64,000 nucleotides of DNA from contig NZ_LJJE01000091.1 of NCBI RefSeq assembly GCF_001854765.1, positions 1-64,000 on the forward strand. Direction: 5' to 3'. This document shows, one piece after another, positions 18,769-26,941 of the stretch. The translations under genes were made by a program, and so were the position numbers. The notes below the pieces were generated by a model. The model worked only from the letters and a program-made list of their open reading frames with translations, was not told the DNA's origin and made no database searches. Positions within the stretch are counted from its first letter, which is position 1. The number at the start of each line of letters is the position of its first letter. Source of the DNA: Vibrio sonorensis. GTDB lineage: Bacteria > Pseudomonadota > Gammaproteobacteria > Enterobacterales > Vibrionaceae.

Positions 18769-20355
18769 ATGAGTTCATCTGCTTCAATTAATAAACAATC
18801 ACCTAAAAAGCCACTATTTACTCGCTTTTTAGATGGTGTTGAATATTTAGGGAATCTTTTACCCCACCCAATTACTCTTTTTGCCATCTTTTGTTTGGCA
18901 ATTCTAATCGCATCTGGCATTGCTGGATTTTTTGAAGTTGCAGTTGCAGACCCGCGTCCAGAAGGTGCAAAAGGTCGTGCTGCAGATGGAATGATCCATG
19001 TCGTTAGCTTACTGAATGCAGATGGTCTTCAGCTAATTGTCACCAACTTAGTGAAAAACTTTGTTGGATTTGCGCCACTTGGAACCGTTCTCGTTGCTAT
19101 GTTAGGTGTCGCGATTGCCGAGCACTCAGGTCTTTTATCAGCAGCGATGCGCGGCATGGTAATGGGCGCTTCTAAGCGCATGGTGACCTTTACTGTTGTG
19201 TTTGCTGGTATCATCTCAAATACGGCTTCCGAGCTAGGTTACGTTGTCCTAATTCCTCTTGCGGCTATGCTGTTCCACTCTTTAGGACGTCACCCTCTCG
19301 CAGGTCTTGCCGCGGCATTTGCAGGTGTATCTGGCGGTTATTCTGCGAACCTACTGATCGGTACTGTTGACCCACTGCTTTCTGGTATTACAGAAACCGC
19401 AGCACAGATGATTGATCCAAGCTATAGCGTTGGCCCTGAAGTAAACTGGTACTTCATGTTCATCTCTACCTTCTTTATCGCGATTACAGGTGCATTCGTA
19501 ACTGAGAAGATTGTCGAACCTAAACTTGGCAAATACAACGATGAAGAAGCGTCGGAAGACTTGTCCCATGACAGCATGGGTAAACTGACTGATATCGAGA
19601 AGAAAGGCCTAAAAATGGCAGGTCTTGCGGTGATCGCTGTTTCTGCTCTTCTCGCTTGGACTATCGTTCCAGCGGATGGTGTTCTACGTTCCGATGCAGG
19701 TACAGTTGCGGGTTCTCCATTCTTGAAGAGCATCGTAGCCTTTATTTTTGTGTTCTTCGCGATTCCTGGTTTTGTCTACGGTAAAGTTGTCGGTAGTATG
19801 AAAACCGACCGCGATGTTATCGACGCAATGTCTAAGTCGATGTCTTCAATGGGCATGTACATTGTATTGGTATTCTTCGCCGCTCAGTTTGTCGCTTTCT
19901 TTAAGTGGACTAACTTTGGTCAAGTTGTTGCGGTAACAGGTGCGGACTTCCTACAGAGCATTGGTCTGACTGGCCCTATGCTGTTCTTTGCTTTCATTAT
20001 CATGTGTGGCTTCATCAACCTGATGATTGGTTCAGCGTCAGCGCAGTGGGCGGTAACCGCGCCTATCTTCGTTCCTATGCTTATGTTGGTAGGTTATGCA
20101 CCAGAAGTGATTCAGGCTGCTTACCGTATCGGTGACTCAACGACTAACATTATTACCCCTATGATGAGCTACTTTGGTCTTATCCTTGCGGTAGCAACGC
20201 GCTATATGAAGAACTTGGGCATTGGTACGCTTATCGCGACCATGTTGCCATACTCAATCTGCTTTATGGTTGGTTGGAGTATCCTATTCTACATATGGGT
20301 ATTTGTGTTTGGTTTGCCTGTTGGTCCTGGCGCAGCAACCTACTACACGCCATAA
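18769..20355 (+). CDS. AbgT-family transporter
   Basis: A 528-aa inner-membrane protein with about a dozen hydrophobic segments, belonging to the AbgT family (p-aminobenzoyl-glutamate uptake in E. coli; sulfonamide/pABA efflux in MtrF-type members). Diagnostic stretches include GLLSAAMRGMVMGASKRMVT, GVSGGYSANLL, INLMIGSASAQWAVTAPIFV and RIGDSTTNIITPMMSYFGL. A strong RBS AAGGAGG lies 6-8 bases before ATG 18769. It stands alone with its own terminator, without the abgAB hydrolase genes. Direction and substrate cannot be told from sequence. Confidence 0.88.
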   Translation: MSSSASINKQSPKKPLFTRFLDGVEYLGNLLPHPITLFAIFCLAILIASGIAGFFEVAVADPRPEGAKGRAADGMIHVVSLLNADGLQLIVTNLVKNFVGFAPLGTVLVAMLGVAIAEHSGLLSAAMRGMVMGASKRMVTFTVVFAGIISNTASELGYVVLIPLAAMLFHSLGRHPLAGLAAAFAGVSGGYSANLLIGTVDPLLSGITETAAQMIDPSYSVGPEVNWYFMFISTFFIAITGAFVTEKIVEPKLGKYNDEEASEDLSHDSMGKLTDIEKKGLKMAGLAVIAVSALLAWTIVPADGVLRSDAGTVAGSPFLKSIVAFIFVFFAIPGFVYGKVVGSMKTDRDVIDAMSKSMSSMGMYIVLVFFAAQFVAFFKWTNFGQVVAVTGADFLQSIGLTGPMLFFAFIIMCGFINLMIGSASAQWAVTAPIFVPMLMLVGYAPEVIQAAYRIGDSTTNIITPMMSYFGLILAVATRYMKNLGIGTLIATMLPYSICFMVGWSILFYIWVFVFGLPVGPGAATYYTP

Positions 20356-20375
20356 AAACCGAACAGTTTTGATAG

Positions 20376-20406
20376 AGCCGAAGCAACTTTGCTTCGGCTT
20401 TTTTGT
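20376..20406 (+). terminator. terminator after the AbgT-family gene
   Basis: Stem AGCCGAAGCA (20376-20385) / TGCTTCGGCT (20390-20399) followed by a run of Ts. Confidence 0.92.
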
Positions 20407-20430
20407 CTTTGAGAGCTGATGAGGCTTCCG

Positions 20431-21045
20431 TTACTTGGACTGGAGTTGGCTAAAGCGCTGCTCTAAGTCTTTGTGGTGACAAAACCCCAAAGCCAAAGGG
20501 TGAGCGTGGTTGTTATCGTCGAGATAGAACAGAGATGGAAATCCAGAGACTTGTAGTTGATGAGATATAGCGAGATGCTGCTGCAATTCTTGCTCTGTTT
20601 CAGTCGATTCAAGTGAGCTTAAAAACGCCGTTTTATCTAAACCGATAGTATGAGCACACTCAGCTAGTATGTTTTGCAGCGATGGGTTTTTCGCTTGTTG
20701 GTAATAGGCTGCTTGAATCGCATTTGCCATTTTTGGCGCACCATCTTCAATTAACTTTTGTGCGCTTATGACCGCGCGACAAGCGGGGTAGGTTGAGCGA
20801 TATGGAGTGTTTAACATCCAGAAGTCGTGATTAAAGGCCACCTGAGTACGCGCTTCTATTTGATGCCAATACGAAGAGATAGTCTGTTTAAGACCTTCTT
20901 CCATCGGTTGTGTGGCATCAGGAGCAAGCCCACCCATTATCCAATCAACCGCTATTCCTGAATGGTTAGCTAAAAATGCTTCTAGTTCTGGCCTAAATCC
21001 ATAACACCAGCCACACATAGGGTCCATTACATATAAAAAGCGCAT
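20431..21045 (-). CDS. DsbA/FrnE-like thioredoxin-fold protein
   Basis: A 204-aa cytoplasmic protein (no signal peptide) starting MRFLYVMDPMCGWCYGFRPE, with a CGWC redox-type motif at residues 11-14 followed by an alpha-helical insert and a thioredoxin-fold C-terminal half containing SGFPSLFYLDD with the expected cis-proline (GFP). This is the DsbA-like/2-hydroxychromene isomerase fold often annotated as protein-disulfide isomerase. Substrate unknown. It is on the same strand as the upstream Nudix gene, 63 bases apart. Confidence 0.8.
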   Translation of the reverse strand: MRFLYVMDPMCGWCYGFRPELEAFLANHSGIAVDWIMGGLAPDATQPMEEGLKQTISSYWHQIEARTQVAFNHDFWMLNTPYRSTYPACRAVISAQKLIEDGAPKMANAIQAAYYQQAKNPSLQNILAECAHTIGLDKTAFLSSLESTETEQELQQHLAISHQLQVSGFPSLFYLDDNNHAHPLALGFCHHKDLEQRFSQLQSK

Positions 21046-21108
21046 AGCGTGTTCTCTTGAATGATAACTGTCCGACTAGCTAACCACATCAATGGGCGAG
21101 TTGTAAAA

Positions 21109-21561
21109 CTATACGAGGTTTACTCGATAGAGATCGCTTGCTTTTCTTTCGACAAAGTGAGTCCAGATGTGTTCATACACCTTGTGCTGATTTGGAAATG
21201 GGGCTAATGCTTTAGCCTCGGCCAAGTTGCACCATCGATATTCGGTGTGCTCTTCATTTAGAGTGATGGCTTGATTAGGTGGGCACTGCACAACAAACAC
21301 CGTAACAATATCGATTCGATTGAGTCTCTGCTCGTAAAACTGTTCCAAATACTGTGCGTTGTATAGGTCAACTGCTTTAATCTGAGTTTCCTCTTCAATC
21401 TCGCGGACAATGGCTTGCCATCCAGTTTCACCTTGTTCAATTGAACCTGCAATATGACACCAGAAATCGCCTTTAACGCGTTTCATTAGTAACATTTTCA
21501 TTTCGCCGTCTACTTCGGAGAGTGCGATACCAGATACCACAGAACTATTAATAGGGATCAT
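21109..21561 (-). CDS. Nudix hydrolase
   Basis: A 150-aa protein with a single Nudix domain. The Nudix box GSIEQGETGWQAIVREIEEE runs from about residue 38, supplying the metal-binding RE-x2-EE. The normally conserved glycine of EE-x-G-U is Gln here (EETQI). Members hydrolyse nucleoside diphosphates linked to other groups. HTEYRWCNLAEA near residue 108 resembles dNTP/dihydroneopterin-triphosphate type enzymes, but the substrate cannot be assigned. Confidence 0.85.
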   Translation of the reverse strand: MIPINSSVVSGIALSEVDGEMKMLLMKRVKGDFWCHIAGSIEQGETGWQAIVREIEEETQIKAVDLYNAQYLEQFYEQRLNRIDIVTVFVVQCPPNQAITLNEEHTEYRWCNLAEAKALAPFPNQHKVYEHIWTHFVERKASDLYRVNLV

Positions 21562-21814
21562 ATTTAAACCTCGTAGGAAATTACATGACGGAAAGGGCGA
21601 AGGAGCTTATGCTCATAATGACTGTGTTTCAATAAGATTTTGAAATTATTAACCTTATCCTGTTTTGTATGAGTGAGTTTTTCTTGTTTGTCCCTTGCAA
21701 CGTGCATCGCAAATTTTTCCTGTTTCTCTTATTGAAGATTAAGATTTGTTAATCTTACTCGCACTCACTCAGATGATTTGTGATGATAAGTGCTCTTTAA
21801 AAGGGAAGGGAACT

Positions 21815-22191
21815 ATGCACAAAATACTCGCTATCACGCCACTATTATTACTGGCGGGTTGCTTTGAACCGCCACCGAAATCCATTAGTTTAGACTTTGA
21901 TGGAGAGTGGAAAGGACGCCGAATTAACGAGAACAATAATCCCATTTGCTCACCGACTTCAATCTATGGTGATATCAAGGAAGGAGAGGTGTCGTTTACG
22001 CTCGCCTATAATAACACTTTGCTGCGCGGTACCGTCAATGAATGGGGGCATATCGAGCTTAAAGACAACAATCCTATGTGGGTCTATCACTTTAACGGCA
22101 AAGCAAGGATAACCGTATTGAGGGGCGTTGGTCGGTAGACAACATCACTTGTGCTGGAGAGTGGTATCTCGAACGAGTAGAAAAAAGTTAA
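21815..22191 (+). pseudogene. small lipoprotein of unknown function, frameshifted
   Basis: From ATG 21815 (RBS AAGGGAAGGG) the product has a short lipoprotein signal with lipobox LAGC (Cys14), then SLDFDGEWKGRRINENNNP, a Cys in PICSPTS, and beta-like repeats. Read directly it ends at 22138. In the other frame it continues as DNRIEGRWSVDNITCAGEW and ends ERVEKS at 22191. A single missing A in the AA at 22105-22106 explains this. The restored 125-aa protein would pair Cys in PICSP and ITCAGEW as a likely disulfide. No family recognised. Confidence 0.6.
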
Positions 22192-22200
22192 TAATAAGAA

Positions 22201-22232
22201 AAAGGCTAACCAACTGGTTAGCCTTTAAATTT
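22201..22232. terminator. bidirectional terminator between the lipoprotein gene and metQ
   Basis: Eleven-base perfect stem AAAGGCTAACC (22201-22211) / GGTTAGCCTTT (22216-22226), loop AACT. The plus side is followed by TTTTTT after AAA and the minus side by TTTTTC. Confidence 0.88.
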
Positions 22233-22253
22233 TTTGCTGTTAGCTAGGGTGGA

Positions 22254-23063
22254 TTACCAACCCTTAACTACGCCGCCTTGGAAGATTTCTGAAGCAGCTT
22301 TGTAAACTTCGTCAGTTTGGTAAGCTTTAACGAAGTTCTGTACGTTTTCAGCTTGTACGTTCTCTGTACGAGCAACAACTAGGTTTACGTATGGAGAATC
22401 TTTATCTTCAACAAATACGCCGTCTTTCTGAGGAGTTAGGTTGATAGAGCTAGCGTATGTAGTGTTGATGATTGATAGCGCTACGTCATCTAGTGAACGA
22501 GGTAGTTGTGCAGCGTCTAGCTCAACAATAGTGATATTTTTAGGGTTTTCTACGATATCGCGTACTGTCGCTAGTAGACCAACACCTTCGCGAAGTTTCA
22601 GAAGACCTTGTTGCTCAAGCAGAAGCAGAGAGCGACCTAGGTTAGTCGGGTCGTTAGGAACTGCAATACGAGCGCCGTCTTGGATCTCTGATACTGCTTT
22701 AACTTGCTTAGAGTAACCAGCAATTGGGTAAACAAAAGTGTTACCAGCGATAGTGAGTTTGTAACCACGGTCAGCGACTTGCTGATCTAGGTATGGCTTG
22801 TGTTGGAATGCGTTGATGTCGATAGAACCATCGTCTAACGCAGCATTTGGCGTTACGTAATCTGTAAAGGTAACAAGTTCAACGTCAAGACCGTATTTTT
22901 CTTTTGCTACTTTAGCGGCAACTTCAGCTACTTGAGCTTCAGCACCAGCCATAACACCAACTTTGATTTTGCTTGTATCAGCGGCTTTTTCGCCACAACC
23001 AGAAAGTACAAGAGCAGAAGCGGCGGCTGCAATGGCTAGCAGACCTTTTAAATTAAATTTCAT
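22254..23063 (-). CDS. metQ: D/L-methionine ABC transporter substrate-binding lipoprotein
   Basis: Periplasmic, lipid-anchored methionine-binding protein of the MetNIQ importer. The signal ends with lipobox LSGC, then the NLPA-family body: VGVMAGAEAQVAEVAAKVAK, DINAFQHKPYLDQQ, VPNDPTNLGRSLLLLEQQGL and INTTYAS are typical. At 269 aa it matches E. coli MetQ (271). It is the last gene of the operon, 31 bases after metI. Confidence 0.95.
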   Translation of the reverse strand: MKFNLKGLLAIAAAASALVLSGCGEKAADTSKIKVGVMAGAEAQVAEVAAKVAKEKYGLDVELVTFTDYVTPNAALDDGSIDINAFQHKPYLDQQVADRGYKLTIAGNTFVYPIAGYSKQVKAVSEIQDGARIAVPNDPTNLGRSLLLLEQQGLLKLREGVGLLATVRDIVENPKNITIVELDAAQLPRSLDDVALSIINTTYASSINLTPQKDGVFVEDKDSPYVNLVVARTENVQAENVQNFVKAYQTDEVYKAASEIFQGGVVKGW

Positions 23064-23094
23064 GACTATCTCCTTATAAAGTCAAAGACTAGTG

Positions 23095-23772
23095 TTATCT
23101 GTGATCCACGCGGCGAACAATAGCGTCACCAATCGATTGGATAATCTGTACTAAAACAATCAGCATCACAACGGTTACTGCCATAATGACAACGTCGTAA
23201 CGGTGGAAACCATAGCGTATTGCTACATCTCCTAAACCACCGCCACCAACGGTTCCGGCCATCGCTGAATAGCTGACCAGAGTTACCATAGTGATGGTCA
23301 CTGAATTCACAATGGTAGGCAGTGCTTCGGGAAGCAATACCTTAGAAATGATTTGAGTCGGTGTTGCCCCCATTGATTGAGCGGCTTCAACCAAACCAGA
23401 TGGAACTTCTAACAACGCACCTTCAATCAGGCGAGCAACAAATGGAATCGCACCAATAGTAAGTGGAACAATTGCTGCTGTTGTACCAATAAAGGTGCCA
23501 ACAAGTAGTTTGGTTACGGGAATAATGGCAACCATAAGCACTAGGAATGGTACGGAACGACCAACGTTCACAATGGCGCCCAAAATGCTGTTTAACTTAG
23601 TGTTTTCTAGCAGGCCACCCTTTTTAGTTGTGTGCAAAATAACACCTAGGGGAATACCGAATAGGAAACCCACAGCCCCAGACACGGCAACCATGTATAG
23701 CGTGTCCCAAGTTGCGCCAATTAAAAGGTCGCCGTTGAGGCTTAGCCACTCAGATACTGTATTAAAGGACAT
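23095..23772 (-). CDS. metI: D/L-methionine ABC transporter permease
   Basis: Inner-membrane permease subunit (225 aa, about five or six membrane helices). The ABC-coupling loop is seen in [20 protein letters not shown], the usual EAA motif with its conserved Gly. It begins inside the end of metN, overlapping by 11 bases, which implies translational coupling in the order metN-metI-metQ. Confidence 0.95.
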   Translation of the reverse strand: MSFNTVSEWLSLNGDLLIGATWDTLYMVAVSGAVGFLFGIPLGVILHTTKKGGLLENTKLNSILGAIVNVGRSVPFLVLMVAIIPVTKLLVGTFIGTTAAIVPLTIGAIPFVARLIEGALLEVPSGLVEAAQSMGATPTQIISKVLLPEALPTIVNSVTITMVTLVSYSAMAGTVGGGGLGDVAIRYGFHRYDVVIMAVTVVMLIVLVQIIQSIGDAIVRRVDHR

Positions 23773-24796
23773 AACCGAGCACCTCTACTTTTGCTTTGTT
23801 ATCGCGCAGATATTGTAGCGCTGCGTTATCGTCTTCTTCGTTACCAAATAGTTCCGCCACCATCATGCCGAACTTTACACCGCCAGCGTAATCTAAATCT
23901 GAGCTGAGGATGCTGATATCAATATTAAATTTGCGTGCCACTTGACTCATCAGCGGAGCGTCCACGGTTTCACCGGTAAACTCTAGACGTACAAGAGGGT
24001 AACTTCCTTCCACGCGAGTCTCTTGAAGGCGTGCTTGGTAATCTTCTGGAATAGAAAGATCTAGGGTGGAACGAATAAATTCGTGAGCCAGTTCTGTTTT
24101 AGGGTGAGCAAAAATTTCGCCAACCGTGCCTTTTTCAACTAGCTCGCCATCACCAATGATCGCCACTTCGTGACAGATGCTCTTAACTACGTCCATTTCG
24201 TGGGTAATAAGCAGTATGGTGATGTTTAGCTTGCGGTTGATTTTACGCAGCAGTTCAAGAATGGACTGAGTGGTTGCAGGATCAAGTGCGCTTGTCGCTT
24301 CATCACAAAGCAGTACTTTAGGGTCTGATGCCAGTGCACGAGCGATTGCCACGCGCTGCTTTTGACCACCACTTAGATTGGCTGGGTAGCTTTCGTGTTT
24401 ATCTGCCAAGCCCACAAGCTTTAAAAGCTCTGTTACTTTCTGTTCGATATGCGCTTTATCTTTGCCTGCCAACTCTAGCGGCAGTGCAACGTTGTTAAAA
24501 ACGGTACGAGAAGACAGCAAATTAAAGTGTTGGAAAATCATCCCAATATTTTGGCGTGCTTTACTCAACTCTGATTTGGAGAGTTTTGTGAGGTCTGTAC
24601 CATCGACGATGATAGAGCCCGAAGTTGGCGCTTCTAGCATATTTACACAGCGGATCAGAGTGCTTTTCCCTGCACCTGAAGAACCAATTACACCAAAAAT
24701 ACGTCCTTCTGGGACGTTAAGGTTGATATCTTTCAGGGCAAGAATTTCCTTGCTGCCTTGATAGAACACCTTATTAACTTGTCTGATATCGATCAT
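23762..24796 (-). CDS. metN: D/L-methionine ABC transporter ATP-binding protein
   Basis: ATPase subunit (344 aa). Walker [10 protein letters not shown] is near residue 37, the Q-loop is [13 protein letters not shown], the signature LSGGQKQR follows, Walker B is [13 protein letters not shown], and the switch His is in LLITHEMDV. The C-terminal ACT-like NIL domain (about 265-344) is the site of methionine trans-inhibition in characterised MetN. It is the first gene of the operon, with MetJ boxes about 110-135 bases upstream. Confidence 0.96.
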   Translation of the reverse strand: MIDIRQVNKVFYQGSKEILALKDINLNVPEGRIFGVIGSSGAGKSTLIRCVNMLEAPTSGSIIVDGTDLTKLSKSELSKARQNIGMIFQHFNLLSSRTVFNNVALPLELAGKDKAHIEQKVTELLKLVGLADKHESYPANLSGGQKQRVAIARALASDPKVLLCDEATSALDPATTQSILELLRKINRKLNITILLITHEMDVVKSICHEVAIIGDGELVEKGTVGEIFAHPKTELAHEFIRSTLDLSIPEDYQARLQETRVEGSYPLVRLEFTGETVDAPLMSQVARKFNIDISILSSDLDYAGGVKFGMMVAELFGNEEDDNAALQYLRDNKAKVEVLGYVL

Positions 24797-24908
24797 TTTG
24801 TTGCCTGTCTGTCTGAAAAGCCTTGGCTTTAACAGAATATTATATTGAGCAATGTCTCATTTCGTAGTCGATGCTATGGGTTTCCAGAATCGAAGTCAAT
24901 AGATATTT

Positions 24909-24932
24909 TTACGTCTAGACGTCTAAACGCAT
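24909..24932. promoter_or_regulatory. tandem MetJ (met box) operator
   Basis: Three adjacent 8-mers, TTACGTCT, AGACGTCT and AAACGCAT, where the central one is the exact met box consensus AGACGTCT. It lies about 113-136 bases upstream of metN in the metN/gmhB divergent region, as expected for MetJ/SAM repression of the methionine importer. Confidence 0.85.
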
Positions 24933-25090
24933 TTTAAAATCTAAACAAATTGGAATTATATATAGCTAAGCTGCTTTAAGGGGGGTGTGACCTTTACAAG
25001 TATTGAGTTGTATTCGATGGCTTAGCTAGCATCTAAAAGGGACTTGAGTATAATAATCATCGAAGTGAAAACAAAAGCGAGTAAGCAATT

Positions 25091-25639
25091 TTGGCAAAAC
25101 GAGCAGTCTTTTTAGATCGTGATGGCGTTATCAATGTCGATCATGGCTATGTGCATGATGAACATGATTTTGAGTTTATTGAAGGGGTGTTTGAAGCCAC
25201 TAAAAAACTCAAAGAGATGGGGTACATACTAGTATTAGTCACCAATCAGTCAGGTATTGCTCGCGGTCTGTTTAGCGAAGACCGCTTCTTATCTCTTACT
25301 CAATGGATGGATTGGAACTTTATCGACAACGGTGTTGAGTTTGATGGCTTTTATTATTGCCCTAATCATCCAGAGCATGGGATCGGAGAGTACAAAGTCG
25401 ACTGTGGTAATAGAAAGCCACAGCCGGGTATGTTTATCTCAGCTCGTGACCATCTAAAAATTGATATGGCCAACTCGGTGATGGTTGGTGATAAAGCCGA
25501 AGATATGATGGCAGCCGAAGCGGCAGGTGTTGGTACGCGGATTTTGGTTCGAACTGGAAAAGCAGTGACAGATAAAGGCGAACAACTCGCCACCACGGTA
25601 TTAGATAGTATTGCCGATGTACCTTCGTATTTAGCTTGA
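25091..25639 (+). CDS. gmhB: D-glycero-beta-D-manno-heptose 1,7-bisphosphate 7-phosphatase
   Basis: HAD phosphatase of the ADP-heptose pathway (LPS inner core), acting after gmhA and hldE. Catalytic DRDGVIN lies at residues 9-15 (Asp9 and Asp11), then VTNQSG, RKPQPG (Lys) and GDKAEDM. The start is TTG at 25091; the product is 182 aa. In E. coli GmhB four residues bind zinc (Cys92, His94, Cys107, Cys109). The aligned residues here read CPNH and DCGNRKP, so two ligands appear replaced by Asn. The HAD core is otherwise intact. Diverges from metN. Confidence 0.93.
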   Translation: MAKRAVFLDRDGVINVDHGYVHDEHDFEFIEGVFEATKKLKEMGYILVLVTNQSGIARGLFSEDRFLSLTQWMDWNFIDNGVEFDGFYYCPNHPEHGIGEYKVDCGNRKPQPGMFISARDHLKIDMANSVMVGDKAEDMMAAEAAGVGTRILVRTGKAVTDKGEQLATTVLDSIADVPSYLA

Positions 25640-25665
25640 TACCATTCGCTTAATTGAGACTTTTT

Positions 25666-25689
25666 AACGCTCCTTTGGGAGCGTTTTTA
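25666..25689 (+). terminator. terminator after gmhB
   Basis: Stem AACGCTCC (25666-25673) / GGAGCGTT (25678-25685) followed by TTT. Confidence 0.9.
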
Positions 25690-25824
25690 CTATAAAAAAA
25701 TACGGTTACGCAAAACAATGCGGTAAGTCTGTTTTCGACGGCTTAAACTCGTACAAAGATTTACAACTCGTAGAAAAGCCAATAACGTATATTCGCTTGT
25801 TCTCAAAGGTAACTCTCAACTCTT

Positions 25825-26771
25825 ATGACTAAAAAACTGACCATCTTAGATATCGCGAAACTGGCGGGTGTCGGCAAGTCTACCGTGTCCCGTGTTCTGA
25901 CGAATGATCCCAAAGTAAAACCAGCGACGCGAGCTAAAGTGGAACAGGTGATTCAAGAGTCAGGTTACATACCCTCTAAGTCGCTCAGGCCATGCGTGGT
26001 GGCAGTCAAAAGGTAGTTGGGGTGATCATTTCCCGATTGGATTCTCCTTCGGAAAATCGCGTGGTTGGTAGTCTGCTTCAGACTCTATATCGCTCTGGTT
26101 ACGATGCGGTGATTATGGAAAGCCAATTTGATCGCCAGAAAACCAATGAGCACTTAGACGTACTCGCTCGCCGTAAGGTGGATGGTGTGATTGTGTTTGG
26201 CTTTAGTGACTTTGATGTAGAGAAACTCGCACCTTGGCAACATAGCGCCGTAGTGGTCGCGATGGATACCGATAAAGTGTCATCAATTAACTATGACAAT
26301 CAAGGTATTATCGAGCAAGCTATCGCTCACCTGATTGAAGAAGAACGTGAGCATATCGCTTATATTGGTGTTGACCCTTCAGATAAAACTACGGGCAAAC
26401 TGCGTTTAGAGGTTTATCTGCAATGGTGTGAGCGACAAGGCTATAACCCGAATTATCAAACCGGTCACCTTCATCATGAAAGTGCGTATACCTTGGTTGA
26501 TAAGGTACTGGAGCGAGAAACAGACTCTATTGTCTGTGCCAGTGATACCTTGGCTCTGGGGGTTATTAAGCGCCTGCAAGAGCTAAACCGAGAAGATGTT
26601 ATTGTGACAGGAGTAGGGGGAAATGAACTGCTTTCTTTCCTGTTTCCTAAAGTATTTAGCATTGATCCCGGTTACGTCCAAGTCGGTGAGAGAGCGGCTA
26701 ACTTGCTGATCTCTCAATTGAATGGTGATACTGAAGTCGTTCATCTTACCCAAAAACCTATCCGCGACTAA
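25825..26771 (+). pseudogene. treR: trehalose operon repressor TreR, frameshifted
   Basis: LacI-family repressor. The helix-turn-helix LTILDIAKLAGVGKSTVSRV is at residues 4-23. It reads to SGYIPSKS and then runs out of frame at 26016. The second frame starts AMRGGSQKVVGVIISRLDS and carries the periplasmic-binding-like effector domain to 26771. One missing G at about 25983 (TCG-CTC for TCGGCTC) joins the halves as PSKSAQAMRGGSQKV, which matches TreR (PSRSARAMRGQSDKV in E. coli). The restored protein is about 315 aa. It would bind trehalose 6-phosphate and control treBC from the operators at 26.8 kb. Confidence 0.87.
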
Positions 26772-26821
26772 GTTTCTGATTTCTCGTCGAATAAAAAACA
26801 CTCTGTGATCATTCTCAATAA

Positions 26822-26837
26822 ATGGGACTGTTCCCAT
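26822..26837. promoter_or_regulatory. TreR-type operator 1
   Basis: ATGGGACTGTTCCCAT, a 16-bp palindrome with arms ATGGGA/TCCCAT, in the treR-treB gap. It is repeated almost exactly 55 bases downstream. Assigned to TreR from context. Confidence 0.75.
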
Positions 26838-26876
26838 TTTTAATTTTATCATTGTCTGACATCATAAAAACCACAA

Positions 26877-26892
26877 ATGGGAATGTTCCCAT
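26877..26892. promoter_or_regulatory. TreR-type operator 2
   Basis: ATGGGAATGTTCCCAT, the second copy of the palindrome. Centre-to-centre distance from the first is 55 bases, about five helical turns, so two dimers would lie on the same DNA face. It is 50 bases before the treB start. Confidence 0.78.
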
Positions 26893-26941
26893 ATTATAAA
26901 AACATATTCAGAACTACAATCCATATAGGGTGGACTTGATT

